Source: Candidatus Halobonum tyrrellensis G22
GTDB taxonomy: Archaea > Halobacteriota > Halobacteria > Halobacteriales > Haloferacaceae
NCBI RefSeq assembly: GCF_000495475.1
Contig: NZ_ASGZ01000028.1
Span: 140,237 to 204,236, forward strand
DNA: 64,000 nucleotides
Direction of reading: 5' to 3'
Shown: one piece after another, positions 8,578-16,372 of the stretch
How the letters are laid out: every line of letters starts with the position of its first letter
Numbering within the stretch: position 1 is the stretch's first letter
Notes under the pieces: model-generated
Database searches by the model: none
What the model saw: the letters and a program-made list of their open reading frames with translations, nothing else
What the model was told of the DNA's origin: nothing
Program-made: the position numbers and the translations under genes

Positions 8578-9077
8578 AGCGCGGTTCGAGGAAGCGAGCG
8601 GAGCGAGCGACCGAGAACCGCGGGACGACGGCGGCGAGGTCTTCGGGCCGAGCCGCCCAGAGAGATACTGCGCGACTGAGTGCGGAGCGAGCGACCGAGA
8701 ACCGCGATACGACGGCGGCGAGGTCTTCGGGCCGAGCCGCCCGGAGGGATAACGAGGGATAACGCGGGTCGAGCGGAGCGCTCCCGACGGGTTTCGGCGG
8801 CGCTCGGACGACGGCTCGCCTCCACCTCGGCCCCGATGCCAGATCGCTCAAATACGTCGGCCTCCATATCGCGTCCAATGGAACGGTTGGGTTCCGACCG
8901 AGCCTCCAGCGGCGCCCCGGCGGGCCGCGGCGGGAGCGTCGCGGTCACGCCGGGCGAGTCGTCCACATCGGCGCGAACGGCGCCGCCGTCGGCCCCGCCG
9001 GCGGTGAGGGGACCGACGAGGGCGACGGGAACGACGGCGGCGACGCCGGCGGAGCGCGGTCCGCGGGGGGTCGTCGC
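8578..9077. other. Gene-free interval with direct repeats
   Basis: About 500 bp lie between the small acidic protein and the PAP2 gene. The first third carries the 65-bp direct repeat described separately. AT-richer sequence around 8850-8880 (AAATACG, CCATATCG) may contain a promoter for the PAP2 gene, but it lies over 190 bp from the GTG start. Open frames across it are Arg/Ser-rich and look non-coding. Confidence 0.6.
8598..8746. repeat. 65-bp direct repeat, two copies, 84-bp period
   Basis: Copy one spans 8598-8662 and copy two 8682-8746. Both begin GCGGAGCGAGCGACCGAGAA and end GGGCCGAGCCGCCCRGAG, and they differ at only a few positions. The repeat start is itself a run of GAGCGAGC units. 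A similar string recurs in reverse complement near 54512-54540. Confidence 0.85.
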
Positions 9078-10073
9078 GTGAACGTCGACGGCCGGGAGCG
9101 GTGGGGGTGGGTCGCCGCCCTCGTCGCGGTGGTGTTCGCCGCGTTCGCCGCGTGGGTCTCCGTCTCGGTCGGGGTGGTCCCCTCCCCGTCGCGCGGGTTC
9201 GGGGTCTCGGGGTTGACCTCCTCGGAACCGGTGCTCGTCGCGATGGGCGCGCTGACCCAACTGGGCGACCCCTGGTTCCTGCTGGTCGTAGCGATGCTGG
9301 TGTTCCTCGTCGGCGTCGAGCGGTCGGTGGTCGAGAGTCCCGCCGGCGGCGCGTTCGTGCTGGCGGCGACGTTCGCGGGCTTCTCGTTCGTCGACCTGCT
9401 CAAACACCTGTTCCGCTACTCCCGGCCGGCGGGGGCGACCGAGGCGACCGTCCCGACGTGGCTCCCGCCGGTGGTCGACGGCGCGGTCCGGAACACGCTC
9501 GTCGGCGACGGGTTCGCCTTCCCCAGCGGGCACGCCCTCGGGACGACCGTGGTGTTTGGCGCGCTCGCGTACACGCTCAACGTCGGGAGCGAGCGGCGGC
9601 GGTGGGCGGCCGCGGCGCTCGGCGTCGCGCTGGTGTCGCTGTCGCGGGTCGTCATCGGCGTCCACTTCGTGGTCGACGTGGTCGGCGGGATACTCGCGGG
9701 GTCGGCGCTGCTGGGCGCCGCCATCTGGATCGGCGACCACCGCCCGCTCCGGGTGTTCGGACTCGGCACCGCGGTCGGGGCGGCCGCCCTGGGCGCGACG
9801 GCGCTCCCCCCCGCCGGGGCGCTGCCGCCGGTGGGTCAGTGGTTCGGCGCGTCGCTCGGCGGCGGGGTCGCGTGGTACCTGGTCCGGCCGTCGCGCGAAC
9901 TCGCGTCGAAGGGTGCGCTCATCGTGGGGCTCCCGACGGGTGCGCTGTGGGTGGTGACGTACTTCTTGACCCTGTCGCTCCCGATAGTCGTCGCCGCGAC
10001 CGCGCTCCTCGGCGGGCTGACGGTGGCGGCGCCGACGCTCGTCGACCGGTTCGGTCCCGCGGACGCGGGCTGA
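9078..10073 (+). CDS. PAP2-family membrane phosphatase
   Basis: A 331-residue polytopic membrane protein of the type 2 phosphatidic acid phosphatase superfamily, which removes phosphate from lipid phosphates or polyprenyl diphosphates at the membrane surface. All three motifs are intact: KHLFRYSRP (residues 109-117), PSGH (149-152) and SRVVIGVHFVVD (189-200), with catalytic His152 and His196. About eight hydrophobic segments are present, and C-terminal segments past residue 205 extend beyond the core domain. The start is GTG at 9078. Plausible substrates in an archaeon are dolichyl or geranylgeranyl phosphates. It stands alone on the plus strand. Confidence 0.88.
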   Translation: MNVDGRERWGWVAALVAVVFAAFAAWVSVSVGVVPSPSRGFGVSGLTSSEPVLVAMGALTQLGDPWFLLVVAMLVFLVGVERSVVESPAGGAFVLAATFAGFSFVDLLKHLFRYSRPAGATEATVPTWLPPVVDGAVRNTLVGDGFAFPSGHALGTTVVFGALAYTLNVGSERRRWAAAALGVALVSLSRVVIGVHFVVDVVGGILAGSALLGAAIWIGDHRPLRVFGLGTAVGAAALGATALPPAGALPPVGQWFGASLGGGVAWYLVRPSRELASKGALIVGLPTGALWVVTYFLTLSLPIVVAATALLGGLTVAAPTLVDRFGPADAG

Positions 10074-10164
10074 CCCGGCCCGGCCCGGCCCGCTCCGGGT
10101 CGGCGGCCGACCGGCGGCGTCCGCGGGGGAAAACGCTTTCCGGTATTCTGCCGGATCGTTCGGC

Positions 10165-11964
10165 GTGAAAGTTCACGTCGGGTCCGGCGCCACGGACGAG
10201 GAGGCGAGCGCCATCGCGTCGGCGCTCGCGGAGCACCTCGGGGTCGACATCGAGGTGTACGCCGGGGGGGACGACCCGGCGGCGACCGCCGCGGCGCCCG
10301 CGACGGCGTACCCGCGGTCGGACGACCGCGGGCCGACCGACCGCGAGGCGGCGCTCCGCGAGGAGATAGCCGACATCCTCGCGGGCGGTCCCGAGAAGTA
10401 CAAGCGTCGCCTGCCCGAGCAGGGGAAACTGTTCGTCCGCGACCGCCTCGACCTCTGGTTCGGCGGCGCGGGCGACGGCGAGGGCGGGGAGCGCGAACGG
10501 GCCGGCGGGGGCGACCCCCGGAACCGCCTGGAGTTCGAGGACGGCACGTTCGCGGCGTTCGACGACTGGCACCCCGCGAGTCCCGAGGTCGACGAGGCGG
10601 ACGACTCCGACCGGCTACCCGCCGACGGCCTGATCACCGGCGCGGCGACGTTCGAGGGGCGGTCCGTCCACTTCATGGCGAACGACTTCACGGTCAAGGC
10701 GGGGAGCATGGCCCGCCGCGGCGTCGAGAAGTTCCTCCGGATGCAACAGCGCGCGCTCAAGTCGGGCAAGCCCGTGCTGTACCTGATGGACTCGTCGGGC
10801 GGCCGGATCGACGAGCAGGCGGGCTTCTTCGCCAACCGCGAGGGGATCGGGAAGTACTACTACAACCACTCGATGCTCTCCGGCCGGGTCCCGCAGATAT
10901 GCGTCCTCTACGGCCCGTGTATCGCGGGCGCCGCCTACACCCCGGTGTTCGCCGACTTCACCGTCATGGTCGAGGGGATGTCCGCGATGGCGATCGCCTC
11001 CCCGCGGATGGTGAAGATGGTGACCGGCGAGGAGATAGAGATGGAGGAGTTGGGCGGCCCGGCGGTCCACGCCGAACACACGGGGAGCGCCGACCTGGTC
11101 GCGCGCGACGAGGAACACGCCCGCGAACTCGTCGCCGACCTGATCGGCTACCTGCCGGACAAGGCGGGCGAGAGCCCCCCGCGGGGCGACCCGAAGCCGC
11201 CCGAGTACCCGCCCGAGGGGATCGACGAACTCGTCCCCGCGTCGCCGAACCGCCCGTACGACGCCCGCGACCTGCTCGCGCGGCTGGCGGACGCCGAGTC
11301 GGTGCTCGAACTCAAACCCGAGTACGGCGCGGAGATAGTCACGGCCTTCGCCCGCATCGACGGCCGGCCGGTGGGCGTGGTGGCGAACCAGCCCGCGCGG
11401 CGGTCCGGCGCCATCTTCCCGGCCGCCGCCGAGAAGGCCGCGGAGTTCGTCTGGACCTGCGACGCCTACGAGATACCCCTGCTGTACCTCTGTGACACGC
11501 CGGGGTTCATGGCCGGCTCGGAGGTGGAACGCGAGGGCATCTTGGAGGCGGGGAAGAAGCTCATCTACGCCACCTCGTCGGCGACGGTGCCCAAACAGAC
11601 CGTCGTGGTGCGGAAGGCGTACGGCGCGGGCATCTACGCGATGGGCGGACCGGCGTACGACCCCGAGTCGGTGATCGGGCTACCGTCGGGCGAGATCGGG
11701 ATCATGGGACCCGAGGCGGCGGTCAACGCGGTGTACGCCAACCGGTTGGACGACATCGACGACCCCGACGAACGGGCCGAGCGGGAGGCGGAACTGCGGG
11801 AGGCGTACCGCCGCGACATCGACATCCACCGGATGGCGAGCGAGGTGGTGATCGACGAGATCGTGCCGCCGAGCGACCTCCGGACGGAACTCGTCCGCCG
11901 GTTCGACTTCTACGCCGACGTCGAGAAGTCGCTGCCCGACAAGAAACACGGCACGGTGCTGTAA
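10165..11964 (+). CDS. Acyl-CoA carboxylase carboxyltransferase subunit with N-terminal epsilon-like segment
   Basis: A 599-residue biotin-dependent carboxyltransferase that moves CO2 from carboxybiotin to acetyl- or propionyl-CoA. The crotonase-like halves are clear: MDSSGGRIDEQAGFF (about residues 208-222) with GPCIAGAAYTPVFAD following, and a second half with LCDTPGFMAGSEVE and KAYGAGIYAMGGPAYDPE. It is longer than typical PccB (about 510-520). The first 30 residues, including GSGATDEEASAIASALAEHL, resemble the small ACC epsilon/PccX family and are joined by an Ala/Pro linker to the catalytic part. The start is GTG at 10165. No biotin carboxylase/BCCP gene is adjacent, so its partner is elsewhere. 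Acetyl- versus propionyl-CoA preference is unresolved. Confidence 0.88.
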   Translation: MKVHVGSGATDEEASAIASALAEHLGVDIEVYAGGDDPAATAAAPATAYPRSDDRGPTDREAALREEIADILAGGPEKYKRRLPEQGKLFVRDRLDLWFGGAGDGEGGERERAGGGDPRNRLEFEDGTFAAFDDWHPASPEVDEADDSDRLPADGLITGAATFEGRSVHFMANDFTVKAGSMARRGVEKFLRMQQRALKSGKPVLYLMDSSGGRIDEQAGFFANREGIGKYYYNHSMLSGRVPQICVLYGPCIAGAAYTPVFADFTVMVEGMSAMAIASPRMVKMVTGEEIEMEELGGPAVHAEHTGSADLVARDEEHARELVADLIGYLPDKAGESPPRGDPKPPEYPPEGIDELVPASPNRPYDARDLLARLADAESVLELKPEYGAEIVTAFARIDGRPVGVVANQPARRSGAIFPAAAEKAAEFVWTCDAYEIPLLYLCDTPGFMAGSEVEREGILEAGKKLIYATSSATVPKQTVVVRKAYGAGIYAMGGPAYDPESVIGLPSGEIGIMGPEAAVNAVYANRLDDIDDPDERAEREAELREAYRRDIDIHRMASEVVIDEIVPPSDLRTELVRRFDFYADVEKSLPDKKHGTVL

Positions 11965-12116
11965 CGCCCCGACCACGGGACCGCTCGCGCCGGCGTACCG
12001 ACTCCATACCGAGCGGGCGCGACGGCCGAAGGGAGTCGTTCGCCCCGCCGAACGGGGTCGTTCCGGCGGAGTATCGCGCCGATAACAATGGCCCCCCGAT
12101 CCGTGCTCCGAGACAG

Positions 12117-12515
12117 GTGACCAGGGTGTCGATACGAAGCGTGACGCGGACGGCGTTCGAACCGGCCGACGACTCCGAGGAGCCGAGCGGGCGGGTCGCG
12201 GAGGCGCTCGACACGCTCGCGCGGCGCGAGCGGGCGCTGTGGGCGGTGGTGGCGTTCGCGCTCGTCGGCGACCTCCTGTTGACGGGCTACGGGCTGTCGA
12301 TCGGACTTGTCGAGCAGAACCCGGTCGCCGCGTCGGTGCTCGGCGCCCACGGGCTGGTGGGGATGGCCGCGCTGAAGCTCCCCGCGACCGCGCTCGCGCT
12401 CGGGTGGCGGGCCGTCCTCCCGTCGCTCTACCGGGGGGTCGTCCCCGTCGCGCTCGCGCTCCCGTGGCTGGTCGCGCTCGGCGTCAACGCCGGGCTGATC
12501 CTCGTCGTCTCGTAG
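12117..12515 (+). CDS. Small membrane protein, DUF5658-like
   Basis: A 132-residue protein with a 45-residue cytosolic N-terminus and three predicted membrane segments (about residues 45-60, 75-98, 108-131). The sequence LLLTGYGLSIGLVEQNPVA at the first segment, with its NP pair, resembles the DUF5658 family of small archaeal membrane proteins; I assign this from memory of the pattern. The start is GTG at 12117. It is convergent with the DoxX gene. No transport or catalytic residues can be named. Confidence 0.65.
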   Translation: MTRVSIRSVTRTAFEPADDSEEPSGRVAEALDTLARRERALWAVVAFALVGDLLLTGYGLSIGLVEQNPVAASVLGAHGLVGMAALKLPATALALGWRAVLPSLYRGVVPVALALPWLVALGVNAGLILVVS

Positions 12516-12536
12516 TTCTCGACCCCGCTCCTCCCG

Positions 12537-12977
12537 CTACTTTCCCTCCGCTCGCTCGTCGTGCGACCCGTCGGCGACGGCCGCCGCGAACACCGCGAGC
12601 GCCAACCCGCCCAGCCCGAAGTCGCGCACCATCGAGGGACCGAACCGGCCGGCAGTGACCCACACGACCGCGAGGTAGCCCGACGTGCCGAACAGCGACA
12701 CCGCCGTCACGAGCGCCGCCTCGGGCGTGTAGCGGTCTGCGAGCAGCGCCGCGCCGATCGCTAGCTCGAAGGCGGCGTTGGCGAGGATGAACCAGAGCGG
12801 CGAGACGACGAACGGTTCGAGCCAGTCGACGACGTAGTCGGTCCACGCGCCGGGGTCGACGAGTTTGTGGACGCCCGCGAGCAGCAGCAACGCCGCGAGC
12901 GCCCACCGCGCGAGCGTCGCCGCCGGCGGGAGGCGGGCGGCGAGCGCGCGCTCCGTCCCGCGGATCGACCGTGACAT
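12537..12977 (-). CDS. DoxX-family membrane protein
   Basis: A 146-residue four-helix membrane protein of the DoxX/DoxD-like type. The first segment after the basic N-terminus contains WALAALLLLAGVHKLVDP, matching the family's G-x-x-K-L opening, followed by a segment with NAAFELAIGAALL and two further helices. DoxX proteins are linked to quinone-dependent oxidation (thiosulfate:quinone oxidoreductase subunit DoxD) or to redox stress, but most are uncharacterised. The start is ATG at 12977. It ends 22 bp from the convergent DUF5658-like gene. Confidence 0.78.
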   Translation of the reverse strand: MSRSIRGTERALAARLPPAATLARWALAALLLLAGVHKLVDPGAWTDYVVDWLEPFVVSPLWFILANAAFELAIGAALLADRYTPEAALVTAVSLFGTSGYLAVVWVTAGRFGPSMVRDFGLGGLALAVFAAAVADGSHDERAEGK

Positions 12978-13072
12978 GGGATCGGCAGGGGTGCCGGCGG
13001 GAAAACCGATGCGGCCGAGCCGCGGCGGTCGTCGGCGCTCGGCCCGCCCGGGCGGCGTCGACCGACCCGGCG

Positions 13073-13660
13073 CTACCGGTCGGGTTCGACCGTCCGGCGG
13101 AGCGCGCGCGCCTCCGCGAGGACGGCGCGCCATTGGTCGGGCGTCCCGGGGAGTCGGTCGGCGTCCCCGGAGCCGCGCTGGCGGTCCACCAGCGTGCGGA
13201 CGCCCGCCGGGTCGTCGACCCGCCGGAAGTCGAACTGCCCGCCCGCGGTCCGGAGTTCGACCGTGCCGTAGCCGAACACCGACCCCGAGAGCGACTGGGC
13301 GTAGGCGCTGTCCTGCACCATCGACAGCCGCGCCCGCGAGACCGACCGGCCGACGACGCCGCGTTTCACGTACGCCGCGCGGTCGGTGAGGACGTACCGG
13401 GTGTTGAGCAGCGACAGCAGCGGCCACCCGGCGACGAGCGCGCCGACGAACACCCCCGCGAGGGCGACCAGCGGCGGGAGCCACGTCGGGAGTCGGAGCC
13501 GGACCGCCGGCGCGAGGGCGGCGCCGACGCTCACGACGGCGACGAGGACGCCCGCGACGACGGCCGGCGCGGCGGCCGACAGCCGCGGCCGGTCGCTCCA
13601 GACCACGTCCTCGTCGGGCGCGAGCGGGAGCGACGGCGGGACGCCGGACCGGTCGCTCAT
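13073..13660 (-). CDS. PH-domain (bPH2/YdbT-like) membrane protein, second of pair
   Basis: A 195-residue protein with an N-terminal DEDVVWSDRPR motif typical of bacterial-type PH-domain (DUF304/bPH_2) proteins, two membrane segments (about residues 30-52 and 60-85), and then the PH-like beta-domain beginning LLSLLNTRYVLTDRAAYVKRGVV. It shares the VFGYGTVEL strand with its neighbour. Its ATG overlaps the TGA of the upstream paralogue by four bases (ATGA), so the two are translationally coupled and probably interact. Families of this kind are thought to anchor to membranes; no ligand is known. Confidence 0.85.
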   Translation of the reverse strand: MSDRSGVPPSLPLAPDEDVVWSDRPRLSAAAPAVVAGVLVAVVSVGAALAPAVRLRLPTWLPPLVALAGVFVGALVAGWPLLSLLNTRYVLTDRAAYVKRGVVGRSVSRARLSMVQDSAYAQSLSGSVFGYGTVELRTAGGQFDFRRVDDPAGVRTLVDRQRGSGDADRLPGTPDQWRAVLAEARALRRTVEPDR

Positions 13661-14376
13661 CGCCCCGAGTCGTCGGCGTCCGGGTCGGCGCCGTCGGTCG
13701 CGGCCGGCCGGTCGCGCCCCGCCTCGGATCCGGGCGCGCGGTCGGTCGCCTCGCCTTCGTCCTCCCCGTCCTCGACGGCGGCGCGGATGGCGCGCAACTC
13801 GGTCAGGATGTCGTCGAGCACGTCGGCACTGTCCGACTCGCGCGTCTCGCCCGCCCGGAGTCGGTCGTTGACGAGTTCCTGCACCCGCCGGGGGTCGGCG
13901 ACGTTGTCGAAGCTGAGTTCGACGCCGGAGCCGCCGGCGGTGGATATCTCGACGGTGCCGTAGCCGAACTGCGTGCCGAAGAAGCCCTGGGTGTAGGAGG
14001 TGTCTTGCACCTTCTCGAAGCCGACCCGCTTGACGTCGCGGGAGAACACGCCGCGCTTCTTGTACAGCGCGTCGGTCGTGACGACGTACTCGGTGTTCTC
14101 GCGGCGGAGGTACTCCGAGGCGATGACGAGCGCGCCGATCAGGACCACGAGGAGGGGTATCCCGGCGAGCAGCGCGGGCAGCAGGCTCATCGAGTGGGGC
14201 TTGCCCGTCCAGACGACCCGCTCGTCGGGGTCGAGCGAGAGCCAGTCGAACCCCTCGGGGAGCGACTCGTCGAACGCCGGGTCGTCGGTGGCGGCGTCGT
14301 CGCGGCCGTCGCTGTCCGGGCCGCCGGGCGATTCGCTCGCCGCGGGGTCGTCGGACGGCGTGGAGGGCGAACGCAC
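13657..14376 (-). CDS. PH-domain (bPH2/YdbT-like) membrane protein, first of pair
   Basis: A 239-residue paralogue of the overlapping downstream gene. A disordered acidic N-terminus (residues 1-45) precedes DPDERVVWTGKPH, two membrane segments (about 62-88), and the bPH_2 beta-domain starting EYVVTTDALYKKRGVFSRDVKRV, with QFGYGTVEIST near residue 140. The C-terminal 50 residues are an acidic disordered tail absent from the partner. The start is GTG at 14376, the first in-frame start after the upstream gap. The two-gene arrangement suggests a heteromeric membrane complex. Confidence 0.85.
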   Translation of the reverse strand: MRSPSTPSDDPAASESPGGPDSDGRDDAATDDPAFDESLPEGFDWLSLDPDERVVWTGKPHSMSLLPALLAGIPLLVVLIGALVIASEYLRRENTEYVVTTDALYKKRGVFSRDVKRVGFEKVQDTSYTQGFFGTQFGYGTVEISTAGGSGVELSFDNVADPRRVQELVNDRLRAGETRESDSADVLDDILTELRAIRAAVEDGEDEGEATDRAPGSEAGRDRPAATDGADPDADDSGR

Positions 14377-14467
14377 ACCCGTGGGTGTCGCGGCCGGCGG
14401 GATAAATCCCCGGCCGCCGGCGGGGGTCCCCGACGGCTCGGCGCTCGCGTTCGTCCGCCCGCTCCCG

Positions 14468-14989
14468 CTACTCCTCGGCGGCTTCCTGTTCGGCGTGTTC
14501 GCGCTTCAGGCTCAACACCGTCCGCTCGAACTCGCAGACCAGCGTGTCCCCCTGGCCGTCCCTGTCCCCGTCGTCGCCGTTCGTCCCGTCCTCGCCGTCG
14601 ACTTTGAACGCCTCGACGCGCATCGTCACGACACCGCGCTCGCCGTCGCCGGTCTCGCGCTTGTCGGTCACCGTCGAGCGGGCGTACAGCGTGTCGCCGT
14701 GGAACACGGGGTTCGGGTGGGACACCTCGTCGTATCCCAGGTTGGCGACGACGGTGCCGTCGGTGGTGTCGGGGACGGAGAGACCGGTCGCGAGCGCCAT
14801 CGTGTACAGCCCGTTCACCACCCGCTCGCCGAACTCCGTATCGGCGGCGAACGCGGCGTCGAGGTGGAGCGGCTGCTGGTTCATCGTGAGGTCGCAGAAC
14901 GCCTGGTTGTCCCGCTCGCTCACCGTCCGGCGCTTCTCGTGCGCTATCGTCTCGCCGACCGTGAACTCCTCGTAGTACTTGCCGGCCAT
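14468..14989 (-). CDS. MaoC-family (hot-dog) acyl-CoA hydratase
   Basis: A 173-residue hot-dog-fold dehydratase. The hydratase signature region DNQAFCDLTMNQQPLHLD (residues 27-44) contains Asp33 and His42, the usual catalytic pair, and GERVVNGLYTMALATGL follows. A charged GDD-rich loop at about 135-147 is a halophilic insertion. Enzymes of this type hydrate enoyl-CoA or mesaconyl-CoA. Divergent placement beside a citE-like lyase, with glutamate dehydrogenase just beyond, makes mesaconyl-CoA or related C5 chemistry a fair hypothesis, though no glutamate mutase or methylaspartase is present here. The start is ATG at 14989. Confidence 0.82.
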   Translation of the reverse strand: MAGKYYEEFTVGETIAHEKRRTVSERDNQAFCDLTMNQQPLHLDAAFAADTEFGERVVNGLYTMALATGLSVPDTTDGTVVANLGYDEVSHPNPVFHGDTLYARSTVTDKRETGDGERGVVTMRVEAFKVDGEDGTNGDDGDRDGQGDTLVCEFERTVLSLKREHAEQEAAEE

Positions 14990-15157
14990 GGAGGGGAGTG
15001 CGTGGGGGAGAACAAAGCCCTGTGGCCGGCCGAGCGGAGCGGTGGGACGGATGGGACGGCGGGACGGAGCGGGACGGCGGCGGTGCGCGGGGGTCGGGGC
15101 GCGGGCGGCGAGCGGGGCGGCGGTCGGATTCAAGCCGCCTCCCACCCAACCGCCGGC

Positions 15158-16048
15158 ATGGTCAGACGGAGCGTCCTGTTCTCGCCGGGCGACCGACCGG
15201 AACTGATGCGGAAGGCGCCGCGGACGGGCGCGGACACGCTCGTGTTCGACCTGGAGGACGCCGTCGCGCCCGCCCGGAAGTCCGAGGCGCGTGCGGCGGT
15301 CCGCGCGGTGCTCGACGACCCCGACTTCGCCCCCGACGCGGAGGTGTGCGTGCGCCTCACCGGGACCGAGACGTACCGGGACCTGGAGGCGCTCGCGGAC
15401 GACGGCGGGGGGAACTTCGACGCGGTGATGCTCCCGAAGGCGGCGTCGGGCGAGGCGGTCGAGGATCTGGGCGAGCAGTTGCGCGAACACGGCTGTGCGG
15501 TTCCGGTGCTCGCGCTCGTCGAGACGGCCCGCGGCGTCGTCAACGCCGTCGAGATAGCCGACGCGGCTCCGACCGACGCGCTCGCGTTCGGCGCCGAGGA
15601 CCTGTCGGCCGACGTGGGCGCGACCCGGACCGCCGAGGGGACCGAGGTCCTGTACGCCCGCCAGCGGGTCGTGACCGCCGCCGCCGCCGCGGGCGTCGAC
15701 GCCGTCGACACGGTGTACACCGACTTCGAGGACGAGGCGGGGCTCCGCGCGGAGACGCGCGCGGCCGCCGGTCTCGGCTACGACGGCAAGATGGCGATCC
15801 ACCCCGCGCAGGTTCACGCGATCCACGACGCGTTCGCGCCCGCCACCGAGGAGGTCGAGTGGGCGTGGAAGGTGCTCGACGCGCGCGCGGCGGCCGACGC
15901 GGACGACCGGGGGGTGTTCGCCGTCGACGGCGAGATGGTGGACGCGCCGCTGGTGGCGCGCGCCGAACGGGTGCTGGCGTACGCGCGGGCCGCGGAGGAC
16001 GACAGGGACGAGTCGGACGGCGACGACCGGGGGGAGCCCGAAGCGTAG
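15158..16048 (+). CDS. citE: HpcH/HpaI aldolase-citrate lyase family (malyl-CoA/beta-methylmalyl-CoA lyase-like)
   Basis: A 296-residue CitE-like TIM-barrel lyase. It opens MVRRSVLFSPGDRPELMRKA, with the metal-binding motif DLEDAVAP (Asp31, Glu33, Asp34) and a second acidic site in FGAEDLSADVGATR. The C-terminal GKMAIHPAQVHAIHDAFAP is typical of malyl-CoA and beta-methylmalyl-CoA lyases. In Haloarcula such proteins act in the methylaspartate cycle as lyase or as malyl-CoA thioesterase, and the two cannot be told apart by eye. The start is ATG at 15158. It is divergent from the maoC gene and upstream of gdhB on the same strand. Confidence 0.85.
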   Translation: MVRRSVLFSPGDRPELMRKAPRTGADTLVFDLEDAVAPARKSEARAAVRAVLDDPDFAPDAEVCVRLTGTETYRDLEALADDGGGNFDAVMLPKAASGEAVEDLGEQLREHGCAVPVLALVETARGVVNAVEIADAAPTDALAFGAEDLSADVGATRTAEGTEVLYARQRVVTAAAAAGVDAVDTVYTDFEDEAGLRAETRAAAGLGYDGKMAIHPAQVHAIHDAFAPATEEVEWAWKVLDARAAADADDRGVFAVDGEMVDAPLVARAERVLAYARAAEDDRDESDGDDRGEPEA

Positions 16049-16372
16049 CGCGCCGCGCCGCGACGGCGAGTAGCCGCCGTCGAGTTCCCGGGTCGCCCGG
16101 GCGAGCGACCACCGCCGGCGGGTGGTGTCTTGGAGTCGCTCGACGTGGCTCGCGGTCACGCCGCCCGCGCTCGCGAGGATGCCGGGGTCGACGCGGCGGA
16201 CGGAGCGTCTCGGGCGCGCTATCCCGTGACGCGTGATACTACTACCTCGTACAGTATCGGCCGAAACGGGTCGTCACTCGTCACCGCCGGCTCGGGATCG
16301 GCCGAATCCGCGCGGCAGACGCCCGAGAACGCGGTCGACAGACCTAACCGCGCGAGCGGGGACGTTAAACCG
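16049..16372. other. Gene-free interval upstream of gdhB
   Basis: About 324 bp. The region 16058-16228 has a minus-strand frame that reads like protein (see findings) but has neither a good start nor a nearby stop, so it may be a remnant. The part near gdhB (16230-16372) is AT-richer, with GATACTACTACC near 16232 and GTTAAAC at 16364-16370, and probably holds the gdhB promoter. I cannot fix a TATA box. Confidence 0.5.

Noticed and set aside
8836..9081. Plus-strand frame from the ATG at 8836 ending in the PAP2 start
   Set aside because: The translation is Ala/Ser/Pro/Arg-rich low complexity; not protein-like.
16130..16372. Upstream extension of gdhB to 16130
   Set aside because: The added sequence is not like glutamate dehydrogenase, and the conserved N-terminus starts at 16373.
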